A stretch of 64,000 nucleotides of DNA from Polydactylus sextarius. Taxonomy: Eukaryota; Chordata; Actinopteri; Polynemidae. Within the stretch, counting starts at the first letter, position 1; each line of letters opens with the position of its first letter. The position numbers and the translations under genes are program-made. Location of the stretch: assembly GCA_016801845.1 (NCBI GenBank), contig CM028921.1, forward strand, positions 13,643,275-13,707,274, written 5' to 3'. Below, in pieces: positions 27,841 through 40,200 of this stretch. The notes beneath the pieces were generated by a model. It was not told the DNA's origin. It was given only the letters and a program-made list of their open reading frames with translations, and searched no databases.

Positions 27841-30439
27841 CACACACATACATTCACACAATGGAAAAACGTCCTATTTTGGGACAGAAGGGTCACAGAT
27901 CACCTTAATAAAGAGGCAGGAATGTGTTGAGGTGCTCCTGCGTTCACTCCAACCATACGATCTCTGACTCTCTTCGTACAATCTCCTGCAGCACTAATGA
28001 GCTTTGCATTCAGCTGTTTCATTCATGCTGTCCTGTTTGTATTTAAAACACATGGTGAGTTTACCCCACTGCCAACACACGTGACCTCTGACCCCAGCTG
28101 CACTCGTCACACATGTCGGGTTGAATCTGCTCGCACGGAGAGAAACTACAGCAGCTTGAAGTAATTTTGTCACTTTACAGGAAACATAAATCAGTCGTCA
28201 GCAGGAGCTTACCTGGAAAAGGTGAAATATGACGCGTTGGATTCTGGAGGTCAAAGTCATCATGAACGTCACAGTGAAGTTTTTAGAATATTCCTGGAAA
28301 ACTACAGCCAGTTGTTTATTAGTTACATTGTTTGTTGGAAGAGCCAGAACAAAATTTTGGAGGCTGCAATCTGAGCTGGTATACAGTTACAATTATTAGC
28401 AGGACATTTGCTAGTAGCTAATAATTATTGGTGACATCAGTTGTGATTTGTAAAGTGCTTCAGCATCAGCTGACAGTGATTGTCGACCAACTTTTCATCA
28501 TTATTCATTTGTTCTGTGCCGCATTTAATTTTTTAGTTGCGTTGTCTTTGTTGCTGCAACGGTTTGCATACATTTAAAGGTAGAGTCTTCAAAATCTGTC
28601 ATAGTTTTAAAAAGTAAAAGCCATGAACTTTGGAGCACTTAGATTTCTTCTGCTCCACTTGTGTTTGTCCAACACTTGTTTGCTGCATCCACAAATCTCC
28701 TGAAGCTAATGTGAATTGATCTGCGACAGAAACCTGTTTTTGCAACTGTCCACTCAGTTCAGTCTCCCTCCTCCTCCTCCTCCTCCTCTCTGTTTACTGT
28801 CCTGTTATTGTAAAATGAGTGAGTCAGAACCTGCAGTGTCACATGAGTGCAGGTTTTGGGGAGCGATAAAGGTTACCTCGATCTCCAATGGCTCAGGGTC
28901 AATGCCAAACACATGGCGGCCATTAAAAATCCAGAAAATGGTGCCATCAAATGCTGACACTGTTTCAAATACACACAAGTTTCCTAACAATGAACTAACC
29001 CCTGTTCACAGGAGACAAACATGTTTGCTTTGTAAAGAGAAATTTTGTGTGTTTTTTCTATTTGTTTCAATACTTCCAGATATTTAGTGGACAACTTGAA
29101 ATTAGCTCTTGAAATGTACATGAATGCAACACAATCCCAGCAATTTTTATACCAAAACAGAAACATGGTGGTGAAAAAGTAAATAGTTGGTTGATGGTGA
29201 TCCAACTTCGAGGTTATCACCAGTTATCATCAGTGATCCTGATAATAAGTCAGATTAATCATCATTTTAATGGTTTCAGAGAACAAACTGGTGAATAATG
29301 GATTCATACAACCATGTTATGGTGACATATTACGTTGTTGCTTAAAAGCATGTGAACACACAGATCAGATCCTTGACAATGATTTGCGATGCTGCGATCG
29401 CAGCTGTTAACTGTGACCGATCCCCATGAATTCTGTGCGACCTTACACTTTTTACCAATCACTGCAACTTTTCCATAATTTTTGACCAATCAGCTGCGAG
29501 CGCAATTACCGCCAATAAAGATTAGTGGTTTCATTTTCTTCTGTTAAGTTATGTGCTCTCATCAGATGTTTTAATTTGTATTAATTTGAAGTTGTATTCA
29601 ATTGTTGGTTTTATATATCTACACAAGTTGGAGTTTACGACTTTTGATAATGTTGTATACACCATGATATTATTGTGAAGCAACTTTCTGATGGACTGTC
29701 TTAACTTTTCTGTAAGCAGGTAAAAACTGTATTCTCCTTCCGCAATATTGTGACAAAACTGAAAGTGCAAATGATTTGTTAATGTACAATTATGAAAGGG
29801 GAAAAAAAAATCACTTAGACTTGCTCCCGCAACTTTATTGCAACAAATGTCTAAAGACACTGCAAATTTCAGCGCAATTTAGAGAAAAACAGACATGCTG
29901 TTGTGAAATCAGGCAAATTAGGCCTCAGCAAACTCCAAAAAGGCCTGAAATCCTGGAGGGACTGACAGATGAATGACCTCCCAACAGGCAACAGGACCAT
30001 CCAACAATCAGCTATCAGTTTGTGTCAGAACTTTAAAATTTTCTTCCGTGTCACTTAATGCAGTGATAAATGTCAAAACATCCCTGGGTACAAAAGCTGC
30101 TGATAGTGTACCTTCAGCTACTTTTGTGTACCTGGTGCCAGATTGCAAAGAAATATAATTAAAATAATGTGGTTTAAGTTGTAACTCCTTGATTCCTGTT
30201 TAAAGAAAGAACTGAGACAAAATGACCTTAATGTATACATCACACACAAAACACATATATTACTTTATTTCTACCACATTCACTAACAGTCTGAAATTTA
30301 ACATATGTGCAGTTTGAATTTCAACCAGCAGGAGGAGACTCTGTGATTCCCATCACAAATTTGGTTGTAAACAAGGCATACCCTCCCCCCTCCACCCCAA
30401 GCAAAATAAAGAAGAAAAAAAAAACAGAGTGATTTTTCA

Positions 30440-31210
30440 AAGCAGTGTTGGCTTTTTCTGAATAAACCTTCCCGCTGGTGCAAAAGGAGCCGTTTGCTAG
30501 CGACCCCGAGTACAACAGAGCCACCTGACAGAGCCGGCGGCCAGCAGAAATTCACCTCAATGCCTTCAGAAAGCTGCTTAATGTGTGTCCTGCCTGCAAG
30601 CAAGGGAGGAGAGAAGAAAGGCCTTAAAGAAAAAGAGTCTGCAAAGTGCAACTCCGAGCTGTAACTCCGAGTTTCCTAGCAACTTGGTCTGGGAGATGAA
30701 ACTCAGAGTTTTGCCGAACTCTCTGGATCTGCCTTTTTCATTCAGAATTGTTTGTCTTCTTACTGAAGTAAAGTTTGGTTTTATTAGGTGAATACCAGAG
30801 TGTTTTTTTTTTCTTGCACAAGTTCCTGTTAGTGTCCATAATCCCCTGAACTTCACATCCAACCACACACAGCCCCCCTCACCCCCGCCCTTGCCCCATT
30901 CTCCCCTCCCAAGAAAAGGCCAAGACAAAAGCATGAATGCATAATTAATAAAGTGAAGCTGCATTTTTAATTGTTGCTGGTCTTCAAAGTTGCCCAGTGG
31001 CATTGTCTCTCGGTTCGGGCCGGCTGCTTCCGATGGCAGAGCTTCATTCAGGTCTTTTTAGGGCCCGAGCGCTGCAGAAGCACCGGCAGACAACGGCTCC
31101 AAGCTCGCCTCTTTTCTCAGGGTGTCTGCCTGCACAATGGACTTCCATAGCCTGCACACAAAAGAAGCTGGCGCGTGAAAAAAACACCCAAATTCAATGG
31201 CATTCCTCTC
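30440..31210. promoter_or_regulatory. Candidate conserved noncoding region
   Basis: A non-repetitive block of mixed composition contains GCATAATTAATAAAG near 30,940 and GC-rich runs near 31,010-31,110. It has no coding signal on either strand. The call is based on texture only. Confidence 0.2.
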
Positions 31211-32639
31211 CACAATAAACTCTCAGAATATGTGCTTCTCACTCTCTCTCTCTTTTTTTTTTCAATGCTGAGTGATGTATTCAGATGATGTGTGGAGATC
31301 AGGAAGTGATATATTGATGAAACAGAGTCAAAGTATTTCATCCTGAGTTGAAAACTGTGATTGGTGGACTGACAAACCAGAACCACACTGTTATATTAAC
31401 ATTAAAAATAAATATCTTAAAGGCACAGGCATGGCTGGGTTAACCTTCCACCCTGGGGCAAAATGTATTTTTGGCTCCTTTAACCACCAGACAACTGAAC
31501 CTTTGCATTATAGAATGGACAAACCCAACAGTTCCCATAGCGAGCAGCACTTGGCGATAATGGAGTAAAAACTCCCTTTAATAATAATATCAACAACAAC
31601 AATAATAATAATTGTAATTATTATTATTATAATGGCGTAGAATCTAGAATCTAGATCCCACAGCTCTGGAGTCAAAGCTCCCTGTAAAAAGAAAAGGGTG
31701 TGAGGGTGACACAACGACAAGAGAGAGCAGATAAACGTTAATAATATATAATATATTGATATAAAGACATGGAGGCTGAGGGAGAGACAGAGACGAGAGA
31801 ATGGAGAGAGCAGCAGAGAGAGGAGATGCAGTGTATCATGGGAGTTCCCCAGCAGTCTATTCTGGGGAGTTAGCAGCGTAACTAAAGGATGGTTCCATTA
31901 CTACAAGCTACAAGCTTTAACATCATTATCATAGTTCAACCTTGATTTCAAGTGAAGATTTGTCTGAAAACTAGATTTGAACACTTAATCTTTGAAAACT
32001 GACATGACTGCTGTTATGATTTGATGCTTTACGCATAAACCTGTTGACAACATCAGGCCACAAGACAAAATTACCAACAAATCAAAGGTGTGGGCCCCTG
32101 AGCAGATGCATGCTTTGCATGTTTAATAATCCAGGCTTGGGTAAAGAAAATAATGAATCTGTTCTCTAACAGATTGTATTTGTGTATCAGCTCTCTGATC
32201 AGACAGTTGGTGAGGTTTCTTTACTTACATTTTTATACCTTTATGTCCTTTTTCAGACTCTTGATTTGAACACTGGAACACTACTCTACCTTGGTATCTG
32301 CTTTGATAAATGACTGACAACCATTTGTCCAATGGTAAGAGCTGACAGAAGATGAGTCAGGAGGCCAACAGGCCAACAGATAGACCAACATTTCTTACTT
32401 ACTGATGAACTGGAAGGGCTGAACATTGCATGACCACAACAGAAAAATATTGTTCAGCCATTTAGTTTGTGACAATGGGATTCCTCTGTTACCTTTTTGA
32501 AGTGATGCCACATTTACTGTGTTGTCAACCTGTATGTAGATTTGTTGTTTGTACAGTCTTGCTTTTTTTTATGGCCCTATGGATGATGCACAGTACCTGA
32601 GCTTCCATTTCATTACATTTTAAAATCTAATTGCACTCC

Positions 32640-33245
32640 ATTTATTAGTTTTAAATAAAGGTTTGCCCTCAGATTAAGATAAATATGTTTATGGTTATTT
32701 ATTTAAGAAGGGACAATTTACATTAATTACATTCCCATTTTACCATATTTAACCAAGGGCTAATTTTCTTCTGTAGTCCCTGGCAGGTTGATGTGAATAA
32801 AAATAAAGGAGGCAAACATACACATATGAAAACATAAAAGCAGGGCACAGACACTACATTTCAGACAATAAGCACAGGTAACTGAACATAGAGCCTAGGC
32901 AAAGGCAAGACATACAGTACATTGAATACAATATGATTAAGACAACACAGACATAGCCACATGATACAGAATAGTAGCGTAGACTCTGCAGACAAGGACA
33001 AAGACACAGAAAAAAGCACTTACACAAAATAGGTAAAATCAGATTAAAAAGACAGCAAAAAGTTAGTAAAACAAAAACAGGTTTTGGTGTTTTGGTGTAA
33101 GAAAAGGCTGAATGTGCAAAGGTAGTTTTTTCTAGATGGTATTCTACAGTCACCTCTAGCAGTAGCTCTTGTAGAAGGGCCAGGCCAGGAAAAAAATTTA
33201 ACATGAGCAATGTTAACTAATATTTTGTAAACTTTTACATCAAGA
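32640..33245 (-). mobile_element. 3' end of a non-LTR retrotransposon (Rex1/babar-like)
   Basis: On the minus strand, two overlapping frames spell a LINE C-terminus of the type ATARGDCRIPSRK followed by TTFAHSAFSYTKT, split by a frameshift near 33,140. The 3' UTR contains GCCAGGGACTACAGAAGAAA and AATTAGC before a short AAATAAA-rich tail at 32,690-32,705. That ending is common to teleost Rex1-like LINEs. The element is 5'-truncated and inactive. Confidence 0.55.
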
Positions 33246-33839
33246 AAAAAACAACAAAAAACAAAAAAATAACATGATAAGCCCATGAAGCGGACTAGAT
33301 TACAGAAAGCTATTTTAACACATCATAAGTAACAAAACTCCAGTGTCTTGTTGGGTCGTATTGTCGCTGCACTGGGGGGATGGGGGGGTCTCTCCACCAT
33401 TGTCAGGCTGCACATTGGGCTCTGTTGGCACGCTGGTCGACCGCTTACCACCCCGGGGCTGCTGGGAGCCACAAAGGGCCACGACGGAGGGAGAGTTGAA
33501 CTGGGTGAACATCACCAACACCCACAGCCTAATCCTTCTGCCCCATACATCTGCACCAAGGCCATTTCAAAAGCCCCCCACCCCAAATCCTCCCTCCTCC
33601 CCATCATGCACCACCTCTTTTCTTTTCTCTCAGTTTTATTCTGCAGAAGGAGAAAGGACGAGCTTTTGTCACAGCTCATAGTGTCACACAGACACAAGAC
33701 CTGAGGCTGCCAGTCATCAAATGGAAGCTCTCTCCGAGCCTTTCACTGGGCTCACTTTGCTCATGTCGACTCGACGAAAGAGGGGGAAACTCTTATTTTA
33801 GCACGTGAAAAGGCTCCAGACTGGGACATGAAGGCAGGC

Positions 33840-34080
33840 TCTTCACATCGGACACAATTGACTTTGAAAGGCGGCATTTTCTCTGAGAGTAGTAGGGAGT
33901 GTTTGCCGGGATGTTGGCATCATGTTTTAATTGAATTTGACTGTCAGCAGGTCGCGAAGGGGCCCAAACAAACTGTGTTCCACAAGATAAACTTATTATG
34001 GAAACATTCCTCTGGGATCCTTCTGAAGTAAACCAAGGTCAAATGGCCTTTATACGCTGCTTCAGTCATTTTGCTCATTT
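33840..34080. promoter_or_regulatory. Candidate conserved noncoding element
   Basis: This non-repetitive stretch contains GGACACAATTGACTTTGAAA and GTTTTAATTGAATTTGACTG, with TAAT/ATTG cores and no coding frame of note. Its texture resembles vertebrate developmental enhancers. Inference only. Confidence 0.22.
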
Positions 34081-34173
34081 CAAACTTTTAGACAAACACA
34101 TGCAAATCACGTACAAAACCGTAAAATAAAGAATCTGAATATCTGCTACAGGATGAGACAATGTCATATATCT

Positions 34174-34175
<2 letters not shown>

Positions 34176-34205
<30 letters not shown>
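34176..34205. repeat. (TA)n microsatellite
   Basis: About 15 AT units. Confidence 0.9.
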
Positions 34206-34209
<4 letters not shown>

Positions 34210-34671
34210 GAGCAAATGCAACAACAAGTACAAAAGTGATTCTATGAAAACAGCAGCTCAGATATAAGTGCTGCCATCTTGACACTGATGATCATTTGGA
34301 GTTGGGCTGCATCTGAATACCTCTACCAACCGCCTATGTAGTAGCAAAAAGGAGTAAGCCATGAGCTAATATGTCTGAATAAATTAGTACGCTTTCAGTA
34401 GAAGGAGAAATGTCCCTGGATGTCTTCCTCTTCTGGTAGGATTTTGCAGTATGCAAGCGATCTATACTATGCTATCCCAGAAGTCCGATGCTCATATGGA
34501 TTAATAAATTACTTAGTAGTAAATAGTGATCGCCAACCGCATCTGTGTGTTTGTTAGTGAATAGGGTAGCTAGGGAAATGGAGACTGAGGCCAGGGAGAG
34601 ATTGTTTTCATATTTTTACAGTTTCATTCAAAGTTTGTTTAGGAAATCAGGAAGAGCGAAAAGGGTCAGAT

Positions 34672-34921
34672 GTCCAGTGATGTAACTACTTTTAGTGAAA
34701 GTGAATACTATTATGTCATTGAGCACACAACGAAATTACCCTCTGCGTTTAACCCATCACACTTAAGTGAGCAGGGGGAAGCCTGGGCGGCACCTGGGGT
34801 GTGTGTATGGGGACAGTACCTGGCTCAAGGGTACCTCAGTGGGACCTCAGTAGCTGGTGGATTTGAACCAGGGACCTTCTGGACCCAAGTCTGCTTCCTT
34901 AGCCACCAGGCCACCGCAGTT
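34672..34921 (-). mobile_element. tRNA-derived SINE
   Basis: Read on the minus strand, the head has an A box (TGGCCTGGTGGCTAAGG, plus-strand 34,899-34,915) and a B box (GGTTCAAATCC, plus-strand 34,858-34,868). A tRNA-unrelated body follows, with the phrase GGGTTAAACGCAGAGGGTAA that is common in teleost SINEs. The internal RNA polymerase III promoter is recognisable. The short open frame on the plus strand is incidental. Confidence 0.7.
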
Positions 34922-37455
34922 TGTATACAAACCTTGAAAAGCAAATGTATTAAAATGCAAATGCAAACTATTCAGTAAATAAAAGCTATGTGTACTGTGA
35001 ATAAAATGTGTCCGTAGTCGTTTACGTCACCAATGAGAGTAAAAAGCGGCAGCTATGACTGCGATGCTAACTAGCCGTGGTAGCTAACAGTCTGCTTCAT
35101 GCTGCAAAATCATGACGTAAATATCTGGGTCACAGGACAGGCAAGATAGCAGTGTTGTTCTACTGGCTAGCTTGACATGTAGAAGCTACTTCTGTAACAG
35201 TCGAGTGGTAGGAACTGACTAGAACACAGTGCCACTGAGGATACAGATGCAGCCTGGATGTCAATGCAGTGATCAGGAAGTGGAGCAGTGGTATCAAAGA
35301 CCTGCCCCGACCAATCAGGAGTCAGTGTCACCTTTCAATCATGACTGACAGGTGACACTGCTGTGGCAAATGTTCTGTTGAACATGTGCAACTGAAGGTT
35401 CACAACTAAATCCACTGAAAAACATAAACACAAATAGATGATTAAAATGATATAAAATAATCAGTTTTTATATCTCGTTTAGTGAGTTATATTGTTTATG
35501 AATATGACTGAAGAAAGTTCATCTGCTGTCCTCACTAAAATAAGTTGGTAATTACACGATATGAGTATTGGTCTGGTGGTCTTACCTCTTTAATCAGCCT
35601 CTTCTGTGATGAATCCTTCGTATGCAGCATTTAAGAACCACTGGAGGGAACATAGGGAGGAGCTGACATTAGTATTTAAGTATTTAATACATTTCTGTCT
35701 ATTTATTCTATCATTTTGGGAATAACTTGTAAAAAGCTTTGTCTGTTGTTACCTTCATTATTTATCAGATGTTATGACTGAGTAGTGTGCTGAAATATTA
35801 ATGTTGTGCATGACAGGTGTAGTAGTTTGGGCTTCACTGTAAAGGTTTTGACAGTTCACTTCGATGTGCACAGATCATTAGTCAACATGCACACGTTTTA
35901 TGTTTTATTTCTTTAGTTTATTTGGAGAATATTTGCTGAGATGAAGCCTCTCTTTTGCATGAAGCTCTGATCATCTTATATGTAACAGTGTCACCTGGTG
36001 GTGGTTTGTGATAACACACAACAGGAGCTTCCCCATCTGACAGAAAACAAGAAATGAGCTTCTAACATAACCTTATATGCTTGACAGGATGTCTCAAAGC
36101 GAGAGAGGGATACGCTGACTTCGCCAGTCGGTCACTGGTTGGTTGTTTGCAGCTTCCTCTTTCCCATCAGCATATTGATCTCCATGTGTTTATAGTTTCT
36201 TGAAATATCAAAAGTCTAAACACTCTACTTCTGCTGTTAATACAGCTTCCTTCTACTGCTTCCTTTTTAACCACCTGAAAAAAACCTCCTAAAACTGCCT
36301 TCTATCAAGTTGCACTTCAATTTATGTGACCTGACCCTTCATTGACCTGTTTCACTTCTATTTAATGATTGAAAAATGCATAATAATATCAAGTACAGTT
36401 ACATTTTCCACACAATAGGAAAGTACCTAAAACTGCCAGAAGTACTAGGAGCAGATGGAGAGGACAAGTACCAAGAAAATATAACCACAAGATGAGATAA
36501 CTAAAAAGAATAAGAATAGTTAACCCAGTAAATCATGAAATCATACAGTTAACAATAATCAAAATAAATGTTATGTTGTGATTTGAATGTGTATGTAAAA
36601 CCAAAGATTATGTGTACGTGAGATAAGTAGTGTATGTGATTTAACCAAGGCTATGATGCTGTAGTCACGAGTAGAAGACTGAGTAAAAGTAAAACTAGAT
36701 AATGGATGTGGTTTGGACAGTTTGACATGACAAAGACTGATCACCCGAAAATCACCTGATTCTGATCGGAAGAGTAATGACCAAAAATGGGAACAGGGAG
36801 GAGCAGTCGACAAATAATAAAATACAGGGTCTTGCTACATTCTGCGTTCTTCCAACAACGGTCGCCTATTGAAGAGGATTGACTGCAGAGGACCCCACCT
36901 CGTGCCATTAACAAGTAGAGACGAAGTTCATCGAGCAACATTTCCATCTAAGAAAAAGATCCACTGACCAATTTCAGGAAAGTACAGGGAGAGAACAAAC
37001 AAAGTTGCCAACAGGCAACAGACATTTTATTCTTCAGAGTGATTTTGCTCAACCTAACTGCATAAGTCCAGAGCAGCGGGAGAAACTGGGACCTTGGACG
37101 GGGTTGAGGTCTCCTACCCTCTACTCCAGCAAAGGCCATACAGCGAATCCACATCCAAACATCATCAACGATCATCCACCAGCATCAGTTCTTGGGTATG
37201 ACAAATTTAATTAAGTTTAGTACAGTTTTTAGGGTTCATTCTGATCATGGACATGTCATTGAGCTGTTTGCTTTGTCTGTGCATATTAACAATAGGAAAG
37301 GTTCTGAGAGGTTGCTCTAGTTCACCAAATTAAACATGTCCTTGTGGTAAGACCATACCAAGAGCCTGGATCATTTAGAGGAGAGCTGTAGTTAACAGGC
37401 TGGTGGTGCCCAGCGGTCCAGGGGCCGCTTGGTTGTGGGGCAGCACTAGACACAC
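34922..37455. other. Intergenic sequence, no gene seen
   Basis: AT-rich sequence without a convincing coding frame. The stretch 34,990-35,240 has TAGCTAACA-type motifs that could belong to a decayed DNA transposon. A diverged similarity links about 36,080-36,180 with about 54,150-54,230 (both contain CTTATATGCTT and a GGTCGC...TTGGTTG/CTTGTTGG core), suggesting an old dispersed repeat. Confidence 0.5.
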
Positions 37456-38912
37456 GCATATAATAATAATAATAACTCTATTTGTATAGCGCACAAGAAG
37501 CTCAAAGTGCCATAAAAAATAAAATACAATAAGGTAATAAAAAGGACCCTTTGAAATAAAAACATTTAATAAATTATGTGAAATAGAAATAGTAAAATAA
37601 AAACATAATCAAATAATAGTGAAATAAAAACAATTTTACATTTTTAAAAACATTTTAAAGGTGCAGCAGACAGCAGTTGCAGAGCTAGTTAAATGCTAGC
37701 ATGTAGAGGAACATTTTAAGCTTTGTTTTAAAGGTATCTCGTGAGCTGGCTTGCCTGATATATATGGGAAATGTGTTCCACAGTCTAGGGGCATAATTAA
37801 CAAAGGCTGCATCCCCGATCTTCTTGTGGCTGTTGTTGAGAACCTCCAATAAAGCAGCAGCAGATAATCTCAGTGCTCTAGAGGGCACATAACTGACAAG
37901 GATTTGGTGATTTCGGTGATTGTCCATTCAGAGTTTTGCAGGAGGAGCACCTTGAATCTATTCTGCCTAGAAGCCAGTGCATGAAGGTTTTCTATGTTTT
38001 TAGCTGCATGTTTCTGAGGGCTTTTTTTTGATAAAAAAGTGTGTTTTAGTCTACCTTGAGATGACATTTTTAAACTAAAATTGTGTTTTTGTTACCTGAG
38101 ATCTTAAACGAAAGCTGAGATCTGGACCTAAAATGACACCAAGAGGTCACACTTGTGGCCTCAGGTTTAATCCACTGAGTTAACTTCCCCAGATTATTGA
38201 GCAGCGATTGTCTTTTTGTTTTGGGGCCGACAAGGAGGATCAGTTTTATCCTCATTTGATTTCAGGAAATTATTGCTCATTCATTCGTTTATTGCTAATA
38301 GACGATTGATGCAGGAATCAATCACAGCATCCTATTCTGCAGATATGTACAGTTGAGTATCATCGGCATAGCTATGGAAACATACATTGTGTTCTCAGAT
38401 GATGTCACCAAGCGGTAGTATGTATAGTGAGAATAATAACAGGCCAAGGCAGCTCCCTTGTGGAACCCCATAGCGACTGTCATATTTCCCAGATACATGA
38501 TCTCCAAGGCGGACATAAAACGTTCTCCCTTTGATGTTTGTTTTGAACCAGTTTAAGACAGTCAGAAAGACCAAACCATTTTTCGAGACGACTGATTAGG
38601 ATATTGTGGTCAATCGTGTTAAATGCTGCACTGGGATCTAAAAGGATAAGAACTGACACTTAATTTGAGTCTGAGATTACTGGTTTTCTTGGTTAGGGCA
38701 GTTTCAGTGCTGTGTTTTGTTCTGAAACTAGACTGAAACTCCTCCAGGTTTTCTTTTAGGAAGCAATTATTTGGGCTGAGACAATATTTTCATCTAATCT
38801 GCTAATGAACGGAAGGTTGGATATGGGCTTGTAGTTACTCAGCACGTTGCTATCTAAGTTGGGTTTCTTTAATAGTGGTTTTACAACAGCTGTTTTGAAG
38901 GCATCTAGGAAG

Positions 38913-38913
<1 letters not shown>
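37456..38913 (-). mobile_element. L2-family LINE, copy A (3' part, degenerate)
   Basis: Read on the minus strand the order is: RT N-terminal part with VVKPLLKKPNLDSNVLSNYK (38,800-38,900), the catalytic YADDTQLYIS (around 38,340-38,375), then AINEWMS/GKLTQWIKPE-type sequence, and finally the C-terminal SYVPSRALRLSAAALLEVL...PRLWNTFPIYIRQ (37,700-37,890). A 3' UTR with TTTGTATAGCGC on the plus strand follows. This order and wording fit the L2 clade of fish non-LTR elements. There are several frameshifts and an internal deletion relative to copy B near 37,960-38,090, so it is inactive. Confidence 0.8.

Positions 38914-39000
<87 letters not shown>
38914..39000. repeat. Self-complementary (AC)n(AT)n(GT)n microsatellite, copy A
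   Basis: (AC)n at 38,914-38,942, (AT)n to about 38,974 and (GT)n to 39,000. Because AC pairs with GT and AT with itself, the whole block is one near-perfect palindrome. Confidence 0.95.
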
Positions 39001-40200
39001 TAACTGTGTTTGTGTTTTATAAGACTTATAAACCTTATCACCATCAGCTCATAGTTTCTCTACTCTGAACTCTTTAACCTCAGCATAGACTAGTTGTTTT
39101 TTGCTAGCGGTGAAGTACTTTTTGTTTGGAACAAACAGCACAGCAGCAACCAATGATTCAAACTCTGCCTAAAGAATGCAATGCAGATCTATAAAGTACC
39201 TTACCTACTCTGGTCATAGTGTAGGACAGCTGTCTTCACTTGGACGGCACCCGCATGTGTTCAACATATTTTGGCATTAAATCTGACTTTATACAAGACA
39301 ACAGTAACAACTATTCTCTCTGTCTTTTTGCTCCTACAATGAAAATATTCTCTGACTTCTAACCTGCAGCATGCTGTAAAATTAGTTTCATGAAGTTGAC
39401 TATTAATATTACACAAACCCTCAACCCCATCTTCGTCTGTGCCACCACAGCCAGCACACCATCCCACTCTACTTACTAGTTCTCAGTCCAGTGGCATTCC
39501 TGCAAACTCTGGATCAAATGACTCCAGTGATTTGGACAGGATGGTTGCCATAGCACTGCATTTTGTGTCCCCATCTGTCTGTAGCCTCCCAAGGGTCACA
39601 AATATGAATAAATTTCAGTCACTGTGGCAATACACGTCATACTGGGACCAGTGTGTGTCTGAGAATATTTGCAAAGGATGGTTATTAACATTTAAATCAC
39701 CTAAAATTATCTGTAACCGTTTCTCTCTCACTAGCCAAATGATATGCGCAGTACATACAGCTATACACCTGCAGGTGACTACCTCTGACCTTCACATCAT
39801 CAATCCCTGCACATACTAAAAAAAAAATCTGAAAACATACCACAGACCTCCGAATATTGCTCTTAAATATCAGCTCACTCATGCAAAATACTTGTACATA
39901 TATTCCTATGCGAAAGCAAAACTTAAGGCTTATAAACCTTATCACCATCACAACCTTTTTAATGGTGTTGTTTAGTGTACAAGGGTTAAAATAAAAGCTG
40001 ATCAACCTTTTTTTATCTGATGGAACATGTGACAACATTAAGGGTGTGAATCACTTTAAAGGGGTCATAGAACACAAAACCATATGTTCCTTGGTGTTGA
40101 TGAATAAAGACAGTTTGGTGTGTCAAACACACAAAACCAGAACCTCAAACCCCATTTCTGTCTCCCCTACATTTAAACCCTTAAACCAGAAATAGCTGAA
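39001..40200 (+). repeat. Locally repeated 1.2-kb segment, copy A, with TATA/leader-like start and small ORF
   Basis: This segment recurs at 41,693-42,275 (truncated) and 62,136-63,435, and in diverged form at 57,085-57,480. It begins with TATAAAC (39,027-39,033), a CTCTTTAACCTCAGCAT leader-like stretch, and a splice-donor-like GCG|GTGAAGT at 39,110. An open frame at 39,439-39,819 is kept in the other copies. It ends exactly where L2 copy B starts. I recognise no protein family. It may be the 5' region of a duplicated gene family (see findings). Confidence 0.6.
39439..39819 (+). CDS. Unrecognised 126-codon ORF inside the repeated segment, copy A
   Basis: The peptide is Ser-rich at its start (SSQSSGIPANSGSNDSSD), then contains WQYTSYWDQCVSEN and ICAVHTAIHLQVTTSD. 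Copies at 42,096-42,314 (truncated after about 64 shared codons) and 62,584-63,054 keep the frame with few substitutions. No start context, signal peptide or membrane segment is obvious. It could be a decayed exon that merely shares recent ancestry in the three copies. Function unknown. Confidence 0.25.
   Translation: MPPQPAHHPTLLTSSQSSGIPANSGSNDSSDLDRMVAIALHFVSPSVCSLPRVTNMNKFQSLWQYTSYWDQCVSENICKGWLLTFKSPKIICNRFSLTSQMICAVHTAIHLQVTTSDLHIINPCTY

Larger units (their letters stand above)
21421..32639. other. Intergenic sequence upstream of ptprz1
   Basis: No gene is recognised here. The span holds simple repeats, a LINE tail near 25.0 kb, and a few GC-rich patches (27.44-27.84 and 30.44-31.21 kb). 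Short ORFs have no family signature. A purine-rich strip of AAGAAG and AGGAGG units lies at 21,510-21,600, and a (TCC)n tract at 28,770-28,790. Confidence 0.6.
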
